Assembly (NCBI GenBank): GCA_003597955.1
Contig: QZJU01000021.1
Span: 1 to 64,000 of the forward strand
Length of the DNA: 64,000 bases
Source: Candidatus Parcubacteria bacterium
Lineage (GTDB): Bacteria; Patescibacteriota; Patescibacteriia; PEXW01
Reading direction: 5' to 3'
Both the position numbers and the translations under genes were made by a program. Within the stretch, counting starts at the first letter, position 1; each line of letters begins with the position of its first letter. Below are positions 56,360 through 64,000 of this stretch, piece by piece. The notes below the pieces were generated by a model, which saw nothing but the letters and a program-made list of their open reading frames with translations, was not told the origin of the DNA and did no database searches.

Positions 56360-59300
56360 ATGCAAAAAAAGCGACATACCGTACATCACGAAGGGGCAAT
56401 TGCCGGCTATAACCGAAAGTCTTTTACTAAGATTCGGGAAGCCACGGCTTTGCCGGATTTGATAGAAATTCAAAAACGCAGTTACCAATGGTTTTTTGAA
56501 GAGGGCTTAAAAGAACTTTTTGATGAAATTTCACCAATCCGGGATTTTATCGGGCGAGATTTGGAATTGTATTTTTTAAATTACTATCTGGACGAACCCC
56601 GCTTTGACGAGCTGACGGCTAAGGCTAAGAATGTCACTTTTGAAGCGCCGTTGCGGGTGGCAACAAAATTAGTTAACAAAAAAACCGGGGAAATTAAGGA
56701 ACAGGAGATTTATTTGGGTGATTTTCCATTGATGACCGATCGCGGAACTTTCATTGTCAACGGCATCGAAAGAGTTGTGGTCAGCCAGCTGATTCGAAGC
56801 GCTGGCGTTTTTTTCACTTCGGAACTAATACGCGGCCGGAAATACTACGGCGCCAAAATTATTCCCAACCGAGGCGCTTGGCTAGAAATCGAAACCGATG
56901 CTCAAGATGTCATGTGGGTGAAAATTGATCGTAAACGTAAAGCGCCGATCACGGCTTTGCTGCGGGCTTTTGGTTATGGCACAAACGAAGAGATCATTGA
57001 ACTTTTTAAAACCATTGATACCCATTCCGAGCGCCGGTTTATTGATGCAACTTTTAAAAAAGACCCCAGCCGTTCCGAAGCCGAAGGCTTGAAAGAAGTC
57101 TATAAAAGAATCCGGCCGGGTGATTTGGCAACCACGGATAATGCGCGAGAATTAATTACCAAAATGTTTTTTAGTTTTGATCGGTACGACTTTGGACGCG
57201 TTGGTCGCTATAAACTAAACCAGCGTTTCAATTTTAATTTCCCCAACGATCCCAGTCACCGGGTTTTACAAAAGGAAGACCTCCTGTCAATCTTGCAGAT
57301 GATCATTAAATTAAATCTAAGCCAAAAAGACGCAGATGACATTGACCATTTGGGAAATCGTCGCGTTAGAGCCATCGGCGAATTAGTTCAGAATAAATTC
57401 CGGGTTGGGCTTTCGCGCATGGAAAGAATAATTAAAGATCGGATGTCGACTTTGGACATTACCACAATTACGCCTAATCAATTAATTAACGCCCGGCCGA
57501 TCATTGGTGCCATCAAAGAATTTTTCATGTCATCCCAGCTTTCGCAATTTATGGACCAGACTAATCCGTTGGCCGAGCTGGAACACAAGCGGCGTTTGTC
57601 GGCCATGGGGCCGGGCGGCTTATCGCGTGAACGGGCGGGCTTTGATGTTCGGGATGTGCATCGTACCCACTACGGCCGCATTTGCCCGATCGCCACGCCT
57701 GAAGGTCCAAACATCGGTTTGGTCGGTCATTTGGCAAGTTATGCGCGAGTGAATGATTTTGGTTTTATTGAAACGCCTTTCCGAAAAGTTGTCCATGACG
57801 TGCCCAATGACGGTAAAGCCGCAGTGGGTGAAATTGCCCGAGAGGATATCGGCGACATTATCAAAGCAGGTCAGGATATTTCCGAAGTCCAAGCCAAGGC
57901 TTTAGCAAAATTGGAAATCGAAACCGTGCCGGTTAAAGCCAGGGTGACCAAAGAGGTTGTTTATCTCGATGCTTTTACCGAAGAGCGACACGTTACAACC
58001 GCCGCCACCACGCCAACCGACGAAAACGGGTATTTTTTGGTAAATCGCACGGAAATTCGAATGCATGGGGAACCGACCACCGGCCCAACAGACAAAATTG
58101 ACTATATGGATGTTTCACCTAACCAGATTATTTCCATTGCCACATCTTTAATTCCTTTTGTGGAACATGATGATGCGGCGCGGGCTTTGATGGGCACGAA
58201 TATGCAGCGGCAGGCTGTTTCTTTGGTCCGGCCCGAATCGCCGGTAATCGGTACGGGCGTGGAAGCCCGCGCCGCCCAGGATTCGGGGCAAGTTATTTTG
58301 GCCAAACAAGCAGGTGTAGTCACTTCGGTCGATGCTAGCCATATTGAAGTTTTGGAAGATGACGGTAATTTACGAACTTATCGTTTGGGTAAATTCGTCA
58401 GATCTAACGCCTCGACCTGTATGAACCAGAAGCCAATTGTGGAAAAACATCAAAAAGTGAAGGCCGGCGAAGTTTTAGCTGATGGCGCGGCCACGGACCA
58501 TGGCGAATTAGCATTGGGCCAAAATGTAATAGTCGCTTTCATTCCCTGGGAAGGCGGAAATTACGAGGACGCGATTTTAATTTCTGAAAGATTGGTGCAA
58601 AAGGATCGTTATACCTCCATTCACATTGAAGATTTTGTCATTGATGTGCGCGACACGAAATTGGGACCGGAAGTGGTTACGCGCGATATTCCGAACATCG
58701 GCGAAGAGAAGTTGCGCAATCTAGACGAAGAAGGCATTGTCAGAATCGGCGCGCAGGTTTCGTCTGGCGACATATTGGTCGGTAAAATCACACCCAAAGG
58801 CGAAACCGAGCTTTCTGCGGAAGAAAAATTACTTCGAGCGATTTTTGGCGAAAAAGCCAAAGACGTAAAAGACAGCTCTTTATATTTGGAGCATGGCGAG
58901 CATGGCAAGGTCGTGGATATTAAAATTTTTTCTCGCGAAAAAGGCGATAAGCTGCCTTCCGGAGTTATAAAGAGCATTCAGGTTTCGGTGGCGCAATTAC
59001 GAAAAATTCAAGTTGGCGATAAAATGGCCGGTCGGCACGGTAACAAAGGCGTGATTTCCAGAGTGGTCGCGGCGGAAGATTTGCCGTACCTGCCAGACGG
59101 CACGCCCGTGGATATTGTTTTGAATCCTTTGGGCGTGGCCTCGCGTATGAATTTGGGGCAGATTTTAGAAGTTCACTTGGGCCTAGCCGCCAAGACCTTA
59201 GGTTATAAATTAGTCAGCCCAGGTTTGAACGGCGTTCCCGAAGACATAATCCGGCAAGAATTGAAAAAAGCGGGCTTTCCAGAGAATGGAAAAATGCGGC

Positions 59301-59788
59301 TGATTGACGGGCGCACGGGCGTGCCTTTTGATCAACCCGTCACCGTCGGCGTTATGTATATGATGAAGCTCATTCACATGGTGGAAGATAAAATTCATCA
59401 ACGCTCCATCGGTCCATACTCGCTAGTGACCCAACAGCCACTTGGTGGCAAAGCCCAATTTGGCGGCCAAAGATTTGGTGAAATGGAAGTTTGGGCTCTG
59501 GAGGCTTATGGTGCGGCCCATACACTGCAAGAAATGCTAACCATAAAATCTGATGATGTGGTGGGCCGGAGCAAGGCCTACGAGTCCATCATCAAAGGCG
59601 AGGCTATTCAAAGGCTGAATATTCCGGAATCCTTTAATGTTTTGGTGCGGGAACTAAAAGGCCTGTGTTTGGATGTGGAATTGATTGGTGCGCAAACCGA
59701 ACCCGTGGAAGAGCTACGGGCCAAACCCGCCGCCGAAAATCTCAAGCCAACCTTGCCCGAAGAGGCGGTCAAGGATTCCGATAATTAA
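56360..59788 (+). CDS. rpoB: RNA polymerase beta subunit
   Basis: 1142 residues, colinear with bacterial beta but short, without the large lineage insertions. IQKRSYQWFFEEGLKELFDEISPI at the start, the rifampicin region SQLSQFMDQTNPLAELEHKRRLSAMGPGGL (about 393-422), HYGRICPIATPEGPNIGLVGHLA, the active-site region GEKGDKLPSG-like REKGDKLPSG, GRHGNKGVIS (about 893-902) and the C-terminal clamp KAQFGGQRFGEMEVWALEAYGAA. The rifampicin region looks wild type. No clear ribosome site before ATG. It heads the rpoBC operon; rplL is not adjacent. Confidence 0.98.
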   Translation: MQKKRHTVHHEGAIAGYNRKSFTKIREATALPDLIEIQKRSYQWFFEEGLKELFDEISPIRDFIGRDLELYFLNYYLDEPRFDELTAKAKNVTFEAPLRVATKLVNKKTGEIKEQEIYLGDFPLMTDRGTFIVNGIERVVVSQLIRSAGVFFTSELIRGRKYYGAKIIPNRGAWLEIETDAQDVMWVKIDRKRKAPITALLRAFGYGTNEEIIELFKTIDTHSERRFIDATFKKDPSRSEAEGLKEVYKRIRPGDLATTDNARELITKMFFSFDRYDFGRVGRYKLNQRFNFNFPNDPSHRVLQKEDLLSILQMIIKLNLSQKDADDIDHLGNRRVRAIGELVQNKFRVGLSRMERIIKDRMSTLDITTITPNQLINARPIIGAIKEFFMSSQLSQFMDQTNPLAELEHKRRLSAMGPGGLSRERAGFDVRDVHRTHYGRICPIATPEGPNIGLVGHLASYARVNDFGFIETPFRKVVHDVPNDGKAAVGEIAREDIGDIIKAGQDISEVQAKALAKLEIETVPVKARVTKEVVYLDAFTEERHVTTAATTPTDENGYFLVNRTEIRMHGEPTTGPTDKIDYMDVSPNQIISIATSLIPFVEHDDAARALMGTNMQRQAVSLVRPESPVIGTGVEARAAQDSGQVILAKQAGVVTSVDASHIEVLEDDGNLRTYRLGKFVRSNASTCMNQKPIVEKHQKVKAGEVLADGAATDHGELALGQNVIVAFIPWEGGNYEDAILISERLVQKDRYTSIHIEDFVIDVRDTKLGPEVVTRDIPNIGEEKLRNLDEEGIVRIGAQVSSGDILVGKITPKGETELSAEEKLLRAIFGEKAKDVKDSSLYLEHGEHGKVVDIKIFSREKGDKLPSGVIKSIQVSVAQLRKIQVGDKMAGRHGNKGVISRVVAAEDLPYLPDGTPVDIVLNPLGVASRMNLGQILEVHLGLAAKTLGYKLVSPGLNGVPEDIIRQELKKAGFPENGKMRLIDGRTGVPFDQPVTVGVMYMMKLIHMVEDKIHQRSIGPYSLVTQQPLGGKAQFGGQRFGEMEVWALEAYGAAHTLQEMLTIKSDDVVGRSKAYESIIKGEAIQRLNIPESFNVLVRELKGLCLDVELIGAQTEPVEELRAKPAAENLKPTLPEEAVKDSDN

Positions 59789-59796
59789 TTATTTTT

Positions 59797-62700
59797 ATGC
59801 CTGAAGACAACCAAGCTTTAAAAGACTTTTCCGCCATTCGTTTGAAATTAGCTTCGCCTGACGCCATCAAGCATTGGTCGTATGGCGAGGTGACCAAACC
59901 CGAAACCATTAATTACCGAACGCAAAAACCGGAAAAGTCCGGACTTTTTGCCGAAGAGATTTTCGGCCCCACTAAAGATTGGGAATGTTATTGTGGCAAA
60001 TACAAAAGAATCCGTTATAAAGGTATTGTCTGCGATAAATGCGGAGTTGAAGTGACGCGCGCTTTAGTCAGGCGGGAAAGGATGGGACATATAGAATTAT
60101 CCGCACCAGTTTCGCACATCTGGTTTTTACGTGGCGTACCTTCGAAAATCGGCTTGATTTTAGATCTCTCTATTCAAGATTTGGAAAAAGTTATTTATTT
60201 TGCTTCTTTTGTTATTACCGGCGTGGATGAAAATTTGCGAAAAGAAACATTAGCGCAGATTGAAGCGGAATTGGAAGCCAAGCGAAAAAGCATTGAGGCG
60301 GACGCGCAAAGAGTCGGTAACGAAATTCAGGCTAAGAAATTAAAAGATTTGGAAACAATTAAAAATAGCCCTGAAAAATTGAAGAAGATTGAAAATCAAG
60401 TGACCGATGCTTTGGCGGCCAACGCCGCGCGCAAAAACGAACGCCTGGAAGCCTTGAACGCGGCCGCGGCCGTCGCCCGGAAAGAACTGGCAAATTTGCA
60501 GGTAAAACAAATTATTTCCGAAAGCCAGTATCACGATTTGTCTTTGAAATACGGTCACGTCTTTGAAGCTGGTATTGGCGCTGAAGCCATCCACCAACTT
60601 TTAAAGCGGGTGGAGTTAGATCAGGAAATAAAAGGCTTGGAAAAAGACCGTCGTTCTGGTTCGGAAGTTAAACAGAAAAAGGCCGTAAGGCGATTAAAGC
60701 TTTTTCGGAATTTGAAAACTAACAATTTGCGGCCCGAGTGGACGATTCTGACGGTCATTCCAGTAATCCCGCCGGATTTACGGCCTATGGTTCAGCTGGA
60801 CGGCGGTCGTTTTGCCGCCTCGGATCTTAATGATTTGTATCGGCGGGTAATCAATCGCAATAACCGCTTGAAGCGGCTTTTGGAATTGAACGCGCCCGAG
60901 GTCATTACTCGCAATGAGAAACGGATGCTCCAAGAAGCCGTAGACGCTTTGATTGACAACGGCGCCCGACACGGCAAAACGGTCACGGCAGCCACGGGCC
61001 AAAAAAGGCAATTAAAATCCATCGCTGATATGTTAAAAGGTAAGCAAGGGCGCTTTCGGCAGAACCTATTGGGTAAGCGCGTGGATTACTCTGGTCGTTC
61101 GGTCATCGTGGTGGGTCCCCATTTGAAGCTTCACCAATGCGGTTTACCCAAACGCATGGCATTGGAATTGTTTAAACCCTTTGTTATCGCTCAGTTGATC
61201 AAGCGGGAATATGTTCACAATGTCCGCAGCGCGAATCGGTTTATTGAAAGTGATCGCAGCGAGGTCTGGGATATTTTGGAAGAAATCACCAAAACCTCGC
61301 ACGTTCTTTTAAATCGCGCGCCAACTCTTCACCGCCTGGGCATCCAAGCGTTTCAGCCGGTTTTAATTGAAGGTAAGGCCATTCAAATTCACCCTATGGT
61401 CTGCACGGCTTTTAATGCGGATTTTGACGGGGATCAAATGGCCGTCCACGTTCCGTTGACCGAAAGCGCCAAAAAAGAAGCAGCCGAACTAATGCTTTCG
61501 GCCAAGAATTTATTGAAGCCCGCGACCGGCGCGCCTGTGGTCACACCTTCTCAAGATATTGTTTTGGGCTGCTTTTATCTAACCATGTTGCGGCCCCAGG
61601 AAAAGCCTTTTGCCTTTGTAGGCGCTGATGAGGCGCAATTAGCCTTCGCCATGGGCCGGATAAAACTACATGATGAAATCATCGTTCGGCAAGGAAAAGA
61701 GAAACTTAAAACCACTGTGGGGCGACTGGTTTTTAACGCTAAGTTGCCCGAGGGCTGGGAATTCATAAACCAACATTTAGACAAAAAATCTTTGTCAAAA
61801 TTAGTGGGCCGTTTTATTCAAAAGGTGGGTGTGGAAAAAACGGTTGCTTGCATAGATGCTTTGAAGAATTTAGCTTTTGAATATCTGACCAAGTCCGGCA
61901 TTAGTTGGGGTATGGATGATTTGATTATCCCCAAGGAAAAGGCGGAGATTTTGGCGGCAGCGGATAAAAAGGTTGACGAACTGAATCATAATTATGAGAT
62001 GGGCCTATTGACCGATGAGGAAAGGCACAACCGAATTATTGAAGTCTGGGATCAAGCCAAAATTAACATTCAAAAAGCCTGCAAAATTACATTGGATAAA
62101 TTCGGTCCGGTTTTCAGCATGATTGAGTCAGGCGCGCGGGGCAGCTGGGGCCAAACCACGCAAATGATGGGTATGAAGGGCTTGGTGACCAATCCGGCCG
62201 GAGACATTATCGAATTGCCCGTGCGTGGCAGTTTCAAAGAGGGCTTTGAGGTCTTGGAATATTTTATTTCCACTCACGGCGCTCGCAAAGGTTTGTCGGA
62301 TACGGCCTTAAGAACTGCGAATGCCGGCTATTTAACTCGGAGATTGATTGATGTGGCTCAAGATATTGTCATTAGCGAAGAAATGTGTGAAGACGCCGAG
62401 GGCGTAGTGCTTTCCAAAACCGATTCCGAAGTTTTCGGGGAAACTTTAGCGCAAAGAGCCTTGGGTCGGACGAGTCTGCAGAAAATTCTTGATCCCAAAA
62501 CCAAGAAGATTATAGTTGCGAAAAATGGTTTAATTTCTGAAGAAATTTTACCGGCTTTGGAATCTTTGGATTTGGATGAAATTCGGATTCGTTCGGTTTT
62601 AACTTGCCGATCGAGTCGCGGATTATGCGCCGCCTGTTACGGTTATGATCTTGGTCATAATCGGCCTGTGAAATTAGGCACTGCGGTTGGTATCATTGCC

Positions 62701-63684
62701 GCGCAATCCATTGGCGAACCAGGCACGCAGTTGACCATGCGGACTTTCCATACTGGCGGTGTGGCCGGCCAAGACATCACCCAAGGTTTACCCAGGGTTG
62801 AAGAATTATTCGAAGCCCGGCCTGTTAAAAAACCCGCAATTTTGTCGGCCGTGTCAGGCACCCTGTCCATTCAGGAGGGCGAAAAAGGCGAAAAGCTTCT
62901 GCGCATAAACTATCGGGGCAGCACCGATGACCTGTATCCGCTTAAGCGGGGCTTCAAGCCAGTGGTCAAAGACGGTGAAATAGTGAAGGCCGGAGAAAAA
63001 TTAGCTGAGGCCAAAGGCAAGGACCCGATCTCGGCTATTAAAGGCGGCCGCGTGGTAATTCAGGACGACCAACTTTCAGTTAAGCGCGAAGAGGATAAAA
63101 TCCAAGAATACTCAGTTCACCCCGGCGACACGCTTTTGGTCAAAGACGGTGATTTGGTGAATATCGGAGATCAGTTGACGGAAGGCAGTCTGGATCTGCA
63201 TCAGCTTTACCACATGAAAGGCGAACGCGCCGTGCAGAATTATCTGATTCAGGAGATTCAGTATATTTATTCTTCCCAGGGACAGAAATTAAACAGCAAA
63301 CATCTCGAAGTCATTGTTCGCCAAATGTTCTCCCGGGTGTATGTGCATGAAGCTAATGAGACAGAGCTGATTTCGGGTGAAATAATTGAACGCACCCAGT
63401 TTGACGCGGCCAATGTCAAAGCCGAGACAAAAGGCAAAAAGCCAGCCAAGGGTGAAATTTTGCTGTTTGGCATTACCAAGGCCTCCTTATCCATTGACAG
63501 TTTCCTTTCCGCCGCCTCTTTCCAAGAAACCGCCCGAGTTTTAATTGACGCGGCAGTTTCAGGCAAAGTCGACAGACTACGCGGTTTAAAAGAGAATGTT
63601 ATTATCGGCAAATTGATACCAGCGGGGACTGGCTATAAACCCGTTGAAAGTCCCGTAGACAAGGACCAAAAAGCGAAAAGCTAA
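59797..63684 (+). CDS. rpoC: RNA polymerase beta' subunit
   Basis: 1295 residues. N-terminal zinc site CYCGKYKRIRYKGIVCDKCG (about 64-82), a helical charged insert (about 140-235, EAELEAKRKSIEADAQR to AAVARKELAN) in the clamp, the catalytic NADFDGDQMAVH (about 540-551), the bridge helix/trigger-loop region ESGARGSWGQTTQMMGMKG, the second zinc site CRSSRGLCAACYGYDLG and HNRPVKLGTAVGIIAAQSIGEPGTQLTMRTFHTGG. The start is eight bases after rpoB. Role: catalytic subunit of RNA polymerase. Confidence 0.98.
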   Translation: MPEDNQALKDFSAIRLKLASPDAIKHWSYGEVTKPETINYRTQKPEKSGLFAEEIFGPTKDWECYCGKYKRIRYKGIVCDKCGVEVTRALVRRERMGHIELSAPVSHIWFLRGVPSKIGLILDLSIQDLEKVIYFASFVITGVDENLRKETLAQIEAELEAKRKSIEADAQRVGNEIQAKKLKDLETIKNSPEKLKKIENQVTDALAANAARKNERLEALNAAAAVARKELANLQVKQIISESQYHDLSLKYGHVFEAGIGAEAIHQLLKRVELDQEIKGLEKDRRSGSEVKQKKAVRRLKLFRNLKTNNLRPEWTILTVIPVIPPDLRPMVQLDGGRFAASDLNDLYRRVINRNNRLKRLLELNAPEVITRNEKRMLQEAVDALIDNGARHGKTVTAATGQKRQLKSIADMLKGKQGRFRQNLLGKRVDYSGRSVIVVGPHLKLHQCGLPKRMALELFKPFVIAQLIKREYVHNVRSANRFIESDRSEVWDILEEITKTSHVLLNRAPTLHRLGIQAFQPVLIEGKAIQIHPMVCTAFNADFDGDQMAVHVPLTESAKKEAAELMLSAKNLLKPATGAPVVTPSQDIVLGCFYLTMLRPQEKPFAFVGADEAQLAFAMGRIKLHDEIIVRQGKEKLKTTVGRLVFNAKLPEGWEFINQHLDKKSLSKLVGRFIQKVGVEKTVACIDALKNLAFEYLTKSGISWGMDDLIIPKEKAEILAAADKKVDELNHNYEMGLLTDEERHNRIIEVWDQAKINIQKACKITLDKFGPVFSMIESGARGSWGQTTQMMGMKGLVTNPAGDIIELPVRGSFKEGFEVLEYFISTHGARKGLSDTALRTANAGYLTRRLIDVAQDIVISEEMCEDAEGVVLSKTDSEVFGETLAQRALGRTSLQKILDPKTKKIIVAKNGLISEEILPALESLDLDEIRIRSVLTCRSSRGLCAACYGYDLGHNRPVKLGTAVGIIAAQSIGEPGTQLTMRTFHTGGVAGQDITQGLPRVEELFEARPVKKPAILSAVSGTLSIQEGEKGEKLLRINYRGSTDDLYPLKRGFKPVVKDGEIVKAGEKLAEAKGKDPISAIKGGRVVIQDDQLSVKREEDKIQEYSVHPGDTLLVKDGDLVNIGDQLTEGSLDLHQLYHMKGERAVQNYLIQEIQYIYSSQGQKLNSKHLEVIVRQMFSRVYVHEANETELISGEIIERTQFDAANVKAETKGKKPAKGEILLFGITKASLSIDSFLSAASFQETARVLIDAAVSGKVDRLRGLKENVIIGKLIPAGTGYKPVESPVDKDQKAKS

Positions 63685-63833
63685 AAAGCGCGGTAAAATC
63701 AGGTAAAAAATCGCAAAAAATTTTAGCGATGGTTGGGGGTTGCTTACAACTGAATTCTTTGGCTTGAACAGGGGATTTTTATGCAAAAAACCTAGCTTTT
63801 TTGTTTAAAAACTGATAATCTTAATAACACTTT

Positions 63834-64000
63834 ATGGCACAACGACTCAAGAAAAGCGAAAAAACCGGTACCCCGCAAAAATCAATCGAGCTCCCAAATG
63901 GCCGCAGTCGTTTAAATAAGACCGAAGGCCAAACGACAAAAAAATTAAAACCCGAAACCCGTCAAGGTGTTGTGATTACGGTTTTAATCGCTCTGGCCTT
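63834..64000 (+). CDS. Start of a membrane protein, possibly FtsK-like (partial)
   Basis: Only 55 codons are in the window. A basic, Lys/Thr-rich N-terminus leads into the first membrane helix (GVVITVLIALAL). LKPETRQGVVITVLIAL resembles the N-terminus of FtsK/SpoIIIE DNA translocases. The frame is open at the window edge, so identity is tentative. A weak hairpin at about 63709-63730 separates it from rpoC. Confidence 0.45.
   Translation, partial: MAQRLKKSEKTGTPQKSIELPNGRSRLNKTEGQTTKKLKPETRQGVVITVLIALA

Overview
The window looks like a chromosomal segment of a Candidate Phyla Radiation (Patescibacteria) bacterium, probably a Parcubacteria-like lineage. Supporting signs are a 23S-5S rRNA unit with its own promoter and no adjacent 16S, a tandem array of small type IV secretion-like pilins, lamin-tail and FG-GAP surface proteins, a DUF3048 protein, a FemAB protein, a short MurE-like ligase, and many tiny standalone GIY-YIG nucleases. 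TGA is used as a stop, so the Gly-recoded lineages are excluded. Base composition is intermediate, with AT-rich accessory stretches at about 7.1-8.4 kb and 10.5-13.9 kb.

Layout. 0-2.2 kb: an NTP-transferase-like gene and an acidic helical protein, each driven by a promoter that abuts an inverted-repeat element. 2.2-6.7 kb: a 5S gene nested inside a second, interrupted 5S, then a 23S gene whose variable loops carry repeated palindromes, all read leftwards from a strong promoter near 6.6 kb. 6.7-14 kb: tRNA-Leu, a probable frameshifted membrane gene, three pilin paralogues, lipoproteins and membrane proteins. 14-27 kb: ssb, a Gre C-domain protein, a lamin-tail surface protein, a response regulator, polA, holA, rpsT, a cytidylyltransferase and uvrB. 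27-33 kb: a leftward cluster of two sigma factors and three companion proteins, divergent from ruvA. 33-43 kb: femAB, a sugar nucleotidyltransferase, tRNA-Arg, GIY-YIG genes, YwbE, DUF3795, prs, an FG-GAP surface protein and a translin-like protein. 43-54 kb: a structured RNA candidate, a UvrD/PcrA helicase, a 2H phosphoesterase, rarA with a RAYT transposase, DUF218, DUF1003, DUF3048 and a ParB-like protein. 54-64 kb: a YjdF-like membrane protein, a Mur ligase, rpoB, rpoC and the start of a possible ftsK.

The main unexplained structure is a family of elements of about 103 bp (two longer members), at 979, 2061, 14140, 40399, 49554 and 53894. They are bounded by CCCC and GGGG and carry long terminal inverted repeats. 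In every case one end lies against a TTGAC -35 box. Four of the six have a TCAA direct repeat at both borders, which suggests insertion at -35 hexamers with duplication of the target. The same CCCCGCACC sequence closes the stem around the nested 5S. Other striking points are the sigma-factor cluster with a shared, unrecognised N-terminal domain, a REP pair with compensatory changes inside the RAYT gene, palindromes inserted in 23S, 5S, uvrB and holA, and a dnaX-type slippery heptamer joining two frames of a small membrane gene.

Two expression styles coexist. Repair and replication genes (uvrB, ruvA, pcrA, holA, rarA, polA) have a -10 box, often extended (TGC), only 6-10 bases before the start codon, so they are probably leaderless. 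Accessory and regulator genes use TTGAC-type promoters, an untranslated leader and usually a strong AGGAGG ribosome site. No CRISPR array, prophage or complete DDE insertion sequence was seen.
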